NCBI RefSeq assembly: GCF_021653975.1
Contig: NZ_JAJKFK010000001.1
Coordinates: forward strand, 1,208,863 to 1,272,862
Origin: Amycolatopsis sp. GM8
GTDB lineage: Bacteria > Actinomycetota > Actinomycetes > Mycobacteriales > Pseudonocardiaceae
Reading direction: 5' to 3'
DNA length: 64,000 bases
Part shown: positions 24,930 to 33,223 of the stretch, piece after piece
Position numbering within the stretch: position 1 is the first letter of the stretch
Layout of the letters: each line of letters starts with the position of its first letter
Translations under genes and position numbers: made by a program
Notes under the pieces: generated by a model
Seen by the model: only the letters and a program-made list of their open reading frames with translations
What the model was told of the DNA's origin: nothing
Database searches by the model: none

Positions 24930-25600
24930 CCATAGCCAAAATCGAACCGGTGAGCCGCGAGTCGACCGCCGCGATCATCGCGCGCCAGCTGCGTGCGGCG
25001 ATCATGAACGGCTCGCTGCCGCCGGGTGCGCAGCTGGGCGAGGCCGAGCTGGCCGGCCAGTTCCAGGTTTCGCGCGGCCCGCTGCGTGAAGCGATGCAGC
25101 GGCTCGTGTCGGAGGGGTTGCTGCGCAGCGAGCGGCATCGCGGGCTGTTCGTGATCGATCTGGAGCCCGCGGACATCCAGGACATCTATTCGTCGCGGAT
25201 GGCCATCGAGCGCGCGGCCGTGAGCCGGATCCTGGGCAACGGCACCTGCGCCAAGGCCGCCGACCTGCTGGACGAGGTCGTGCAGGAGATGGCCACCGCG
25301 ACGAAGGCCGAGGACTGGGACGCGGTTTCCGACGCGGACACCCGGTTCCACGAGGTGCTGGTGTCGGCCTCCGGCAGCAAACGGCTCGAGCGCATGACGC
25401 GGACGCTGCTGATCGAGACGCGCATGTGCCTGTCCGTGCTGCAGAACACGTATGACAAGGACGAAGAGCGCGTGACCGAACACAAGCACCTCACGAAGGC
25501 GATCCGGGCGGGCGACGAGGCGGTGGCGCTGGCGGTGCTGCAGATGCACATGGAAGACGCCGTACGCCGTCTCGCCCCGGGGAAACCGCTCTTCGCGTAA
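24926..25600 (+). CDS. GntR-family regulator, FCD (FadR) subfamily
   Basis: Regulator of 224 aa. The winged helix is at the N terminus (AIIARQLRAAIMNGSLPPG, VSRGPLREAMQRLVSEGLL) and the all-helical FCD effector domain follows (DADTRFHEVLVSASGSKRL, TEHKHLTKAIRAGD, MHMEDAVRRL). FCD regulators sense small carboxylates and often bind a metal through Asp/His residues like those seen here. The gene is translationally coupled to the racemase-like gene, so it is controlled by the operators at 23388 and 24194 that it probably binds, giving autoregulation. Confidence 0.92.
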   Translation: MTIAKIEPVSRESTAAIIARQLRAAIMNGSLPPGAQLGEAELAGQFQVSRGPLREAMQRLVSEGLLRSERHRGLFVIDLEPADIQDIYSSRMAIERAAVSRILGNGTCAKAADLLDEVVQEMATATKAEDWDAVSDADTRFHEVLVSASGSKRLERMTRTLLIETRMCLSVLQNTYDKDEERVTEHKHLTKAIRAGDEAVALAVLQMHMEDAVRRLAPGKPLFA

Positions 25601-26162
25601 CCCCGCGGCGGGTGCCGTCGATCTTGGTGCGTGCGCCCACCACTCGTCCTGCCGGCGGCGTGTCTCCTGACCGCTTGCGCCGCCGAAACCGCAACGCCGC
25701 CGGCGGCGTGCTCGCCTCGTCCATAGCTGCCAACCGCCGCCCCGGTACACAGCCGCGATCTGGTGCACGAACATGTTGTCCCGCTTCGCCGGGTTGGCGT
25801 ACCACTTCGCCTGCGCGGCTCCCGAGATCCCGGCGTCGGCGAGCTCCGCGACTCCGCATGGGGTGCCCAGCGACGGACCGTGGTCTCGGTCTTGAGGACC
25901 GGAACGATTGACCGTCGCGCAGGCGCCCGGGGGCACGGCGAGTTGGCCACGATGATCTACGCGGAGGTGATCTCCACTGCCGTCGCGAGGGCCAAAACCG
26001 AGCTGTCCCAACGGATGCCGGGTCTCGTCGCCACCCTGGAATTGGTCTTGACCCGCGACGCTTGACTCATTCCCGGCCGCCATTTGCCCGTCGCTGACGG
26101 GCGGCGACCGCCGTATCTTTCGTCAGGGAACGCCTCGGCTCGACGACGTCCGGAGGGCACCC
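25601..26162. other. intergenic region with gene remnants
   Basis: No intact gene. On the minus strand about 25715-25862 encodes a protein-like stretch (AELADAGISGAAQAKWY, then NMFVHQIAAVYRG and WQLWTR) without a start or stop that fits. On the plus strand 25952-26065 encodes 37 residues (MIYAEVISTAVARAK, then QRMPGLVATLELVL) ending in TGA. Both read like pieces of real genes rather than chance frames, and they lie on opposite strands. No parent family was recognised. Confidence 0.4.
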
Positions 26163-27494
26163 ATGACGGTTGGCCGCACCGAAGAACCAGCGTCCCAGGC
26201 GGGCACTTCCGCCGTTTCCGGTTCCCTGCGGGCACAACGGCGCCGGATCCTGCTCTCGGGCACGATCGGCACCACCATCGAATGGTTCGATTTCCTGTTG
26301 TACGGGCTGATCGCGCCCGTCGTCTTCGAACCGCTGTTCTTCCCCAGGGCCAACGAACTGGTCGGCACCGTGGCGGTGTTGAGCACATTCGCGATCGGCT
26401 ACGCGGCCCGCCCGCTGGGTGGCGCGTTCTTCGGGCATTTCGGTGACCGCGTCGGCCGCAAGCCCGTCATGTTCGCCACGCTGATCCTGATGGGCGCGTG
26501 CACCACGCTGATCGGCCTGCTGCCCAGTTACGCGACAATCGGTGTAGCGGCGCCGATTCTGCTGACGTTCCTGCGGTTCGTGCAGGGCATCGCGCTCGGC
26601 GGCGAAACCGTGGGCGCGGTCATCATGGCGACGGAGGGCGCGCCGCACGGCAAGCGCGGCGGCTACGCCGGGTTCATCCAGGTCGGCGCCGCGGCCGGTT
26701 CCGTGCTGGCCGCGCTGTCGGCGAGTCTCGTGGCCGGCATGGGCGACGACGCGCGATTGTCCTGGGGCTGGCGGATTCCGTTCCTGTGCAGCGCCGTGCT
26801 GGTGATCGTCGGCGTGTATGTGCGTGCCAAGATCGACGAGTCGGCGGTGTTCAAGGCCGCGACGAAGACCGCCGTGAAGCGGGTACCGCTCCTGGCCGCG
26901 CTACGCGCCGAACCGCGGGCGTGCATCACGGTTTTCCTTTGCACCATCGCGGAAACGAGCATGCTGCAGCTGTTCACTGTCTACATTCTGGTGTACGGCA
27001 AGCAAGTACTGCATCTCGAGAGCGCGGTCATGTTGCAGGGCGTGCTGATCGGTAACATCGTCGGCATCTTCTCGACCCCGTTGTTCGGCCGCCTGTCGGA
27101 TTTCATCGGCCGCAAGGTGATGCTGGCGTCGTCGCTGATCATCGGGGTGCTGTACGTGCTGTTCGTGTTCTTCCCGTTGCTGCGTACGCACGACCACACA
27201 CTCGTCGTGCTGGCCATCGCGATCCCGCCGGCGCTGATTCAGACCCTGCTGTTCTCCACCGAAGGCAGCTTCTACGCCGAACTGTTCCGCGACGCGGCCC
27301 GCCGCTTCTCCGGACTCGGTGTCAGCCGCCAACTCGGTGGCGTGCTCGGCGGATTCTTCCCCCTGATCGCGACCTCACTGGTGGCCGCCAGCGGTTCGAT
27401 CTGGTCGGTGATCTGGTACTACACGGGGATTTCCGCGATCTCGCTGACCGCCGTGCTGTCGGCCCGCGAAACGAGCCGCGAAACCCTGGCCTAG
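26163..27494 (+). CDS. MHS-family MFS transporter
   Basis: Metabolite:H+ symporter of 443 aa with about 12 membrane helices. The family signatures TIEWFDFLLYGL, GDRVGRKPVMFATL and LRFVQGIALGGETVGA are present, and a second GRLSDFIGRKVML loop lies between the halves. MHS proteins import carboxylates such as citrate, ketoglutarate, proline or shikimate. Its place inside the catabolic island suggests it imports the pathway substrate. No TTGTCAACAA operator is seen immediately upstream, so it may have its own promoter within the 25.6-26.16 kb gap. Confidence 0.92.
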   Translation: MTVGRTEEPASQAGTSAVSGSLRAQRRRILLSGTIGTTIEWFDFLLYGLIAPVVFEPLFFPRANELVGTVAVLSTFAIGYAARPLGGAFFGHFGDRVGRKPVMFATLILMGACTTLIGLLPSYATIGVAAPILLTFLRFVQGIALGGETVGAVIMATEGAPHGKRGGYAGFIQVGAAAGSVLAALSASLVAGMGDDARLSWGWRIPFLCSAVLVIVGVYVRAKIDESAVFKAATKTAVKRVPLLAALRAEPRACITVFLCTIAETSMLQLFTVYILVYGKQVLHLESAVMLQGVLIGNIVGIFSTPLFGRLSDFIGRKVMLASSLIIGVLYVLFVFFPLLRTHDHTLVVLAIAIPPALIQTLLFSTEGSFYAELFRDAARRFSGLGVSRQLGGVLGGFFPLIATSLVAASGSIWSVIWYYTGISAISLTAVLSARETSRETLA

Positions 27495-27631
27495 TGGGTG
27501 TGCCAGCGGCCTGCGAATACCCGATTGGCGTGGATGCTGCCCGCTTGGTATTCTTCTCTCATCGCCCCTGCCACTAGGCGGGGGAAGTGGGCCCAGGTGC
27601 GCGACCGGACGGTCGCTGCCTGGGTCTCGCG

Positions 27632-28156
27632 CTATCTGGACAAGGGTCCGATATCCGTGACTCGGTCGACCATCAGTTCGATCCGGCGCCGCCAGTCGCC
27701 ACCCGCGCCCCAAGCCCACGCGACGGCATCCGCGACCCACGTACACGGCTCGGTCGAAGAGGGCATGTGCTCATACGTCAGGCTGTGTTCTCCGGCGAGT
27801 GCACCCGCGATCACCGAACGGTCGCGCGCGTTGCCCGCGGCATCTCGAGAATCCAGGACCAGCCTGGTCGCTTGAATCGGTAGTGCATCCGTCACGATCC
27901 GGCCGAGAAGCGCGCACCGGACGAGTTCGTTGTTCCCTTTTCCGGTATAGACCCACGCTTTGATCTCTGCCGCGGCGAGCCGCGATATAACCAACTTTCG
28001 TCGGGAATCCGTCTCCTTGTTGAAATGGACGCGGCGCTCACCGGGGAGCAGCAATCCGCGCAGCATGGTGCGGGTGCGGTGGAGCTGGGCAGGCGAAAGA
28101 ACGGCGGCGGCCAGCAGATAACCACCCCGTTGGGATTCGTCGACGAACAGGTGCAT
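27632..28156 (-). CDS. DUF3800-like protein
   Basis: Protein of 174 aa. The head MHLFVDESQRGGYLLAAAV has the FVDES motif and hydrophobic strand of DUF3800/RNase H-like proteins, and HFNKETDSRRK and PDAVAWAW-like ADAVAWAWGAGGDW follow in family order. Catalytic role uncertain. Its use of A/T-ending codons is higher than in neighbours, hinting at a separate origin. After the TAG stop the same frame stays open for 47 further codons down to a TAG at 27493, overlapping the end of the MHS gene. Confidence 0.65.
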   Translation of the reverse strand: MHLFVDESQRGGYLLAAAVLSPAQLHRTRTMLRGLLLPGERRVHFNKETDSRRKLVISRLAAAEIKAWVYTGKGNNELVRCALLGRIVTDALPIQATRLVLDSRDAAGNARDRSVIAGALAGEHSLTYEHMPSSTEPCTWVADAVAWAWGAGGDWRRRIELMVDRVTDIGPLSR

Positions 28157-28204
28157 CCGGAAAGCATCCCAGAGGGCACCGACAGTAATCCGCGTTCGTC
28201 CGCG

Positions 28205-29266
28205 TCACAAAAGGGCGACCGTATCCGCAATGGCGTTGCCCAATTCTGCGGTTGTCGCCTTGCCGCCGAGGTCTGGGGTGGCCACCTCGCCTGCGGCGAG
28301 CACGGCTTCGACAGCCGTCGCGACGGCGCGCGCGGCGGCGGTTTCGCCGAGGTGGTCGAGCAGCATGGAACCCGCGAGGATCTGCGCCACCGGGTTCGCG
28401 ATCCCTTGCCCCGCAATGTCCGGGGCGCTGCCGTGCACGGCCTCGAACATCGACGGATACGTGCGCTCGGGGTTGATGTTGCCCGACGGCGCCATGCCGA
28501 GCCCGCCGGTGACCGCCGCGGCGAGGTCGCTCAGGATGTCGCCGAACAGGTTCGACCCCACCACCACGTCGATCCGCTCCGGCTGCTGCACCATCCGCGC
28601 CGCGAGCGCGTCGATATGGCACTGTTCACTGTGGACTTCCGGGTACCCGGCGGCGATCTCCGCGAAGATCTCGTCCCAGAACGGCATCGTGTGGATGATC
28701 CCGTTCGACTTGGTCGCCGAAACCACCCGCCCCGTACGGGTTTTCGCCAGTTCGAAGGCATAGCGGATGATCCGCTCGACGCCGACCCGGGTGAACACCG
28801 ACTCCTGCACCGCGAATTCGCCCGCGCCCGAACCCTGCCGGCCCCCGATCCGCGAGTACTCCCCTTCGGAATTCTCCCGGACGATCACCATCTCCAGGTC
28901 TTCGGCCGTGCGCCCGGCGAGCACCGAGCTGGTGCCCGGCAGCAACCGCACCGGGCGCAGGTTCACGTACTGCGCGAACGCCCGGCGTACCGGAATCAGC
29001 AGCCCCCACAGGGAAACATGGTCCGGCACGCCGGGGAAACCGACCGCGCCGAGCAGAATCTGGTCGAACTCCGCGAGCCGCTCGATCCCGTCCTCTGGCA
29101 TCATCGTGCCGGTCTTGGCGTACCGCTCACAGCTCCAGTCGAACTCCGTCCACTGTAGACCGAATCCGTACCGTGCCGCCGCGCGGTCGAGCACCTTGCG
29201 TGCCTCGATCTGGACGTCGACACCGATACCGTCACCGGGAATGCTCGCGATGCGGTAATCACTCAC
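28205..29266 (-). CDS. tartrate/D-malate dehydrogenase-type enzyme
   Basis: Beta-decarboxylating dehydrogenase of 353 aa, of the isocitrate/isopropylmalate superfamily. MSDYRIASIPGDGIGVDV, YVNLRPVRLLPG, VIVRENSEGEY and FEAVHGSAPDIAGQG are visible, the last two being substrate and metal sites. The sequence is closest in feel to TtuC/DmlA tartrate-malate dehydrogenases. ATG 29266 overlaps the stop of the aldehyde dehydrogenase gene (ATGA), so the two enzymes are coupled and share the operator-controlled promoter near 30776. Confidence 0.9.
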   Translation of the reverse strand: MSDYRIASIPGDGIGVDVQIEARKVLDRAAARYGFGLQWTEFDWSCERYAKTGTMMPEDGIERLAEFDQILLGAVGFPGVPDHVSLWGLLIPVRRAFAQYVNLRPVRLLPGTSSVLAGRTAEDLEMVIVRENSEGEYSRIGGRQGSGAGEFAVQESVFTRVGVERIIRYAFELAKTRTGRVVSATKSNGIIHTMPFWDEIFAEIAAGYPEVHSEQCHIDALAARMVQQPERIDVVVGSNLFGDILSDLAAAVTGGLGMAPSGNINPERTYPSMFEAVHGSAPDIAGQGIANPVAQILAGSMLLDHLGETAAARAVATAVEAVLAAGEVATPDLGGKATTAELGNAIADTVALL

Positions 29267-30726
29267 AGTGCGACCGCCACGTACTTGATCTCCAGGAACT
29301 CGTCGATCCCGACCGATCCGCCCTCACGGCCCAGCCCCGACTGCTTCACGCCGCCGAACGGCGCGGCCGGGTTCGACACGATGCCCTGGTTCAGCCCGAT
29401 CATGCCGGCGTCCAGGTTCTCCGACACCCGCAGCGCGCGCTTGAGATCGTTCGTGAACAGGTAGCTGACGAGCCCAAACTCGGTGTCGTTCGCCGCGGCG
29501 ACAGCTTCCTCTTCGGTGTCGAACACCGAAATCGGCGCCACCGGGCCGAAAATCTCCTCGCTCGCCATCCGCGCGTCCGCCGGCACGTCGGTGAGCACGG
29601 TGGCTTGGTAGAAGTGCCCGGGACCGTCCACAGTGGCCCCACCGGTGAGCACCTTCGCGCCGCGATCGGCCGCGTCCTGCACGAGTTCGGTGACCTTCCG
29701 GACCGCGTCGGTGTCGATCAGCGGGCCGACCACGACGCCTGGTTCGGTGCCGGGACCCATCGGCAGCGCGGACATACGCTCGGTGAGGCGGCGCGCGAAC
29801 TCGTCGGCGATGCCGCGCTGCACGTAGAACCGGTTGGCCGCGGTGCACGCCTCGCCGATGTTGCGCATCTTCGCCTGCATCGCGCCCTCGATCGCTGCAT
29901 CGAGGTCGGCGTCGTCGAACACCACGAACGGCGCGTTGCCGCCGAGCTCCATCGACGTGCGCAACACCTTGTCCGCGCACTGTTCCAGCAGCTTGCGCCC
30001 GACCGCGGTGGACCCGGTGAACGACAGCTTGCGCGCGCGGCCGTCCCGGATGAGCGGCTCCATCACGCCACCGGGGTCGGACGTGGTGACCACGTTGAGC
30101 ACCCCGGCCGGCAGGCCGGCTTCGGCGAGGATCTCCGCAAGGGCGAGCATCGACAGCGGGGTCTGCTCGGCGGGCTTGATCACCATCGTGCAGCCGGCCG
30201 CGATCGCCGGGCCGATCTTGCGCCCGCCCATGGCCATCGGGAAGTTCCACGGCGTGATCAGCAGGGTCGGACCGACCGGCTGCCGGGTGACGAGGAACCG
30301 GCCGTTGCCGTTCGGCGCGACCTGGTAGCCGCCGTCGATGCGCACGGCCTCCTCGGAGAACCACCGGAAGAACTCGGCGGCGTAAGCGATTTCGCCCTTC
30401 GCCTCGGCCAGCGGCTTGCCCATCTCGAGCGTCATCAGCAGGCCGAGTTCCTCGGCGCGCGCATTGAGGAGCTCGTACGCGCGGCGAAGAATTTCGCTGC
30501 GTTCGCGCGGCGCGGTGCGGCCCCACTCCGCCTGCGCGGCAACGGCGGCGTCGAGCGCGGCCTTGCCGTCCTCGGGCGTCGCGTCGGCGACCTCGCACAG
30601 TTTGCTCGCAGTGGCCGGATCTTCGACAGCGAACGTCCTGCCTCCGGCGGCAGGCACCCACTTGCCACCGACGAACAGCTCCTTGTGCACGGCTTCGACC
30701 ACACTGACGGCACTGGTCTCGCTCAC
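29263..30726 (-). CDS. succinate-semialdehyde dehydrogenase-type aldehyde dehydrogenase
   Basis: NAD(P)-dependent aldehyde dehydrogenase of 487 aa. Catalytic Cys is in GEACTAANRF, the general base Glu in SMELGGNAPFV and the cofactor Lys in MVIKPAEQTPLS; TPWNFPMAMGGRKIGPA is typical of GabD enzymes. GTG at 30726 has GGAGG 5 nt upstream and gives the normal family length; the frame to 30816 crosses the operator. It is divergent from a class III aminotransferase, the usual pairing for GABA or beta-alanine breakdown, where the aminotransferase makes the semialdehyde that this enzyme oxidises. Confidence 0.92.
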   Translation of the reverse strand: MSETSAVSVVEAVHKELFVGGKWVPAAGGRTFAVEDPATASKLCEVADATPEDGKAALDAAVAAQAEWGRTAPRERSEILRRAYELLNARAEELGLLMTLEMGKPLAEAKGEIAYAAEFFRWFSEEAVRIDGGYQVAPNGNGRFLVTRQPVGPTLLITPWNFPMAMGGRKIGPAIAAGCTMVIKPAEQTPLSMLALAEILAEAGLPAGVLNVVTTSDPGGVMEPLIRDGRARKLSFTGSTAVGRKLLEQCADKVLRTSMELGGNAPFVVFDDADLDAAIEGAMQAKMRNIGEACTAANRFYVQRGIADEFARRLTERMSALPMGPGTEPGVVVGPLIDTDAVRKVTELVQDAADRGAKVLTGGATVDGPGHFYQATVLTDVPADARMASEEIFGPVAPISVFDTEEEAVAAANDTEFGLVSYLFTNDLKRALRVSENLDAGMIGLNQGIVSNPAAPFGGVKQSGLGREGGSVGIDEFLEIKYVAVAL

Positions 30727-30745
30727 TTCAGCCTCCGCTGTTGTT

Positions 30746-30795
30746 TTGCGCCTCGTCGTGGGCCATGCTATGCATATTGTCAACAATCTACAACC
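30746..30795. promoter_or_regulatory. divergent promoter region with TTGTCAACAA operator
   Basis: ATTGTCAACAAT (30776-30787) is identical to the site at 23388. For the aminotransferase, TTGCGC (30746-30751) and TATGCA (30769-30774) are 17 nt apart and the operator follows the -10. For the minus-strand aldehyde dehydrogenase, TTGTAG (30795-30790) and TAGCAT are 17 nt apart with the operator between them. A bound repressor would therefore shut both directions. Confidence 0.7.
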
Positions 30796-30814
30796 CGCGT
30801 CGAGGAGTAGCTTC

Positions 30815-32071
30815 ATGGCTCAGCTCTCACCTCTACTCAAGCAAGCCACTCCCGTCGTCGTCGACCATGGCGAGGGCGCTTACCTGTATGACGTCGAGGG
30901 CAACCGGAACCTCGACTTCACCGCCGGCATCGGCGTCACCAGCACCGGCCACTGCCACCCGAAGGTCGTGCGCGCCGCGCAGGAGCAGATCGGCAAGCTC
31001 ATCCACGGCCAGTACACGACCGTGATGCACCAGCCGCTGCTGAAGCTCGTCGACAAGCTCGGGGACGTCCTGCCTTCCGGGCTGGACTCACTGTTCTTCG
31101 CCAACTCCGGCAGCGAAGCCGTCGAGGCGGCGCTTCGCCTCGCCCGCCAGGCGACCGGGCGGCCGAACGTGATCGTGTTCCAGGGTGGCTTCCACGGTCG
31201 CACCGTGGCGGCCGCGAGCATGACCACCTCGGGCACCCGGTTCAGCGCCGGCTTCTCGCCGCTGATGTCCGGCGTGCACGTCGCGCCGTTCCCGTACGCC
31301 TACCACTACGGCTGGGACGAGCAGACCGCGACGAAGTTCTGCCTGCGGGAGCTGGACTACCTGTTCGCGACCGGCACCGCCCCCACCGAGACCGCCGCGT
31401 TCTTCATCGAGCCGGTCCTCGGCGAAGGCGGCTACGTGCCGGCGAACACCGAATTCATGCAGGGCCTGCGCGAGCGCGCCGACGAGCACGGCATCGTGCT
31501 CGTGCTCGACGAGATCCAGACCGGCTTCGGCCGCACCGGAAAGTACTGGGGCCATGACCACTTCGACATCCGGCCCGACGTCGTGACCATCGCGAAGGGT
31601 CTGGCCAGCGGCTTCCCACTGTCGGGCATCGCGGCCTCGCAGGAGCTGATGGCCAAGGCGTTGCCCGGTTCGCAGGGCGGCACCTACGGCGGCAACGCCG
31701 TGTCGTGCGCCGCGGCAGTGGCCACCTTGGAGGTCATCGAAGAGGAGGGCCTGGTCGCCAACGCGGCGGCCCGCGGGCGCCAGTTGCTCGAAGGTGCCCG
31801 GCTGATCGGCGACAAGACCCCCGAAATCGGCGACGTGCGCGGCCTCGGCCTGCTCGTCGGCTCCGAATTCACCACCTCCGACGGCAAGCCCGACAACGCG
31901 ACCGCGCAGGCCGCGCAGCGGGAGGCCGCGCGGCGCGGACTGCTGATGCTCACCTGCGGTGCGTACATGAACGTCGTCCGGATGATCCCGCCGCTGGTGG
32001 TCAGCGCCGAACAGATCGACGAGGCACTCGGCATCTGGGCCGAGACCGTCGCCGCCGTCAGCAAGAACTAA
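30815..32071 (+). CDS. class III aminotransferase (GabT/ArgD-like)
   Basis: PLP-dependent aminotransferase of 418 aa. The cofactor Lys is in TIAKGLASGFPLSG, VLDEIQTGFGRTG holds the PLP Asp, and FANSGSEAVEAALRLAR and FHGRTVAAASMT are family blocks. The paired aldehyde dehydrogenase suggests an omega-amino acid such as GABA or beta-alanine as donor. ATG 30815 has GAGGAG 8 nt upstream. The next gene (DUF3830) starts 9 nt after its stop with its own AAGGAGA, so both are on one message. Confidence 0.93.
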   Translation: MAQLSPLLKQATPVVVDHGEGAYLYDVEGNRNLDFTAGIGVTSTGHCHPKVVRAAQEQIGKLIHGQYTTVMHQPLLKLVDKLGDVLPSGLDSLFFANSGSEAVEAALRLARQATGRPNVIVFQGGFHGRTVAAASMTTSGTRFSAGFSPLMSGVHVAPFPYAYHYGWDEQTATKFCLRELDYLFATGTAPTETAAFFIEPVLGEGGYVPANTEFMQGLRERADEHGIVLVLDEIQTGFGRTGKYWGHDHFDIRPDVVTIAKGLASGFPLSGIAASQELMAKALPGSQGGTYGGNAVSCAAAVATLEVIEEEGLVANAAARGRQLLEGARLIGDKTPEIGDVRGLGLLVGSEFTTSDGKPDNATAQAAQREAARRGLLMLTCGAYMNVVRMIPPLVVSAEQIDEALGIWAETVAAVSKN

Positions 32072-32079
32072 GGAGAACC

Positions 32080-32580
32080 GTGGCCCGCTACATCACGATC
32101 AGCCTCGACAAGCGCGGCGTGTCCTGCCGGGCCGTGCTGCTCGACCGGGAGGCGCCGCGTACCTGCGAGGCGGTGTGGAACGCCCTCCCGCAGAGCGGCT
32201 CTGCCTATCACGCGAAATACGCGCGGAACGAGGTGTACACCCTGGTCCCGCCATTCGCGGAGCCGAAACCGGGACGCGAGAACCCCACAATCACCCCTAT
32301 TCCGGGCGATGTCGTCTATTTCGGTTTCGAAGCATGGGAAATCGGTAACCCGGCATACGGTTACGAGGATTCCAGTGAGGCGCACAGCGATCAGGGCGCG
32401 ACCGACCTGGCAATATTTTACGGGCGAAACAATCTCTTGATCAACGGGGACGCCGGCTGGGTGCCCGGCAACGTTTTCGCCACGATTGTCGAAGGCCTCA
32501 CCGAAATGGCGGCAGCGGCCCAGGATCTGTGGCTGCGCGGGGTCGAGGGGGAAACGCTGTCCTTCGCACGTGTGGAGTGA
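32080..32580 (+). CDS. DUF3830 family (cyclophilin-like fold) protein
   Basis: Protein of 166 aa with phrases typical of DUF3830: APRTCEAVWNALP, GDVVYFGFEAWEIGNP, and TDLAIFYGRNNLL. The fold is cyclophilin-like and these genes tend to sit in catabolic clusters, but no reaction is known to me. GTG at 32080 is 9 nt after the aminotransferase stop with AAGGAGA as ribosome site. A terminator follows directly, making this the end of the aminotransferase operon. Confidence 0.75.
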   Translation: MARYITISLDKRGVSCRAVLLDREAPRTCEAVWNALPQSGSAYHAKYARNEVYTLVPPFAEPKPGRENPTITPIPGDVVYFGFEAWEIGNPAYGYEDSSEAHSDQGATDLAIFYGRNNLLINGDAGWVPGNVFATIVEGLTEMAAAAQDLWLRGVEGETLSFARVE

Positions 32581-32593
32581 CCACGGCCACGCG

Positions 32594-32630
32594 GGGTGAA
32601 GGTCGCCGGCACCGGCTTCCTTCACCCTTT
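32594..32630 (+). terminator. rho-independent-like terminator after DUF3830
   Basis: GGGTGAAGG (32594-32602) pairs with CCTTCACCC (32619-32627), followed by TTT. It closes the aminotransferase-DUF3830 operon. Confidence 0.75.
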
Positions 32631-32865
32631 CGCGTGAACTAGGCCAGATCACCAATCGCGCCAACGCTTTCACCCGTTCGAGAGCGCGTGGCGCCTGGAT
32701 GCCGCATCAAGATCGCCATAACCGCATGTCACTGATTCGGGTGGGACTACCGGCAGTGCGGCATCACGACCGGGTCACCCCCGCGCTAAAACCCGAAAGT
32801 GTTACGTGTCTAAGCTGAAGGGATTTCAGCGCCAAACGGTATTGCGTACCGGACGCGGTGACGGC

Positions 32866-32954
32866 TCGTTGACAACGGATCGGCATGGGTGGAAATCTCG
32901 TCCTCGCTTTCGAAAGCAAGGGCACATTCGCAATGTACCGATTCCGTTAAGGAG
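32866..32954 (+). promoter_or_regulatory. putative control region of the 28-codon gene
   Basis: TTGACA at 32869-32874 lies inside TCGTTGACAA (32866-32875), which satisfies the TxGT-NN-ACxA FadR consensus but is only partly like the island's other sites. A perfect 12-bp palindrome GCTTTCGAAAGC is at 32906-32917. AAGGAG at 32949-32954 is a perfect ribosome binding site, 8 nt before the ATG at 32963. The -10 is not obvious. Confidence 0.45.
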
Positions 32955-32962
32955 CAACACCC

Positions 32963-33049
32963 ATGCACGCCTACTGCTTCCACTACTGCCACGACATTCT
33001 CACCGGTGCCGTGGCGCACCTGGCGCACTTCCTCGGCTGGCTGATCTGA
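32963..33049 (+). CDS. 28-residue His/Cys-containing peptide
   Basis: Not a family I recognise. The peptide begins MHAYCFHYCHDIL and continues TGAVAHLAHFLGWLI: two Cys and five His in the first 22 residues, then a hydrophobic C-terminal half that could form a short amphipathic helix. Support for a real gene is unusually strong for its size: perfect AAGGAG 8 nt upstream, G/C-ending codons throughout most of the frame, an isolated position with a terminator on each side, and a candidate promoter. It could be a regulatory, metal-binding or membrane-active peptide, or a leader peptide; the strong terminator directly after it allows attenuation of the GlcD gene downstream. Confidence 0.6.
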   Translation: MHAYCFHYCHDILTGAVAHLAHFLGWLI

Positions 33050-33066
33050 TCCGCGAATAGCCTGAC

Positions 33067-33110
33067 GCGGGGCCGGGACCGAATTGGCGCGGCCCGGCCC
33101 CGCACCTTTT
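33067..33110 (+). terminator. strong terminator after the 28-codon gene
   Basis: GCGGGGCCGGG (33067-33077) pairs perfectly with CCCGGCCCCGC (33093-33103), followed by ACCTTTT. The 15-nt loop can add CGCGG-type contacts. Confidence 0.85.
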
Positions 33111-33223
33111 CCCGACCGAACCGGCGGCCGCGGTCGTCCGTGCACCGGTTCGCGCCGCGAGGACCCCGTGCACCACGCCGTACTACGCTGCGACAAACGG
33201 CAGTGTGGTTCAGGAGAGGCGGG

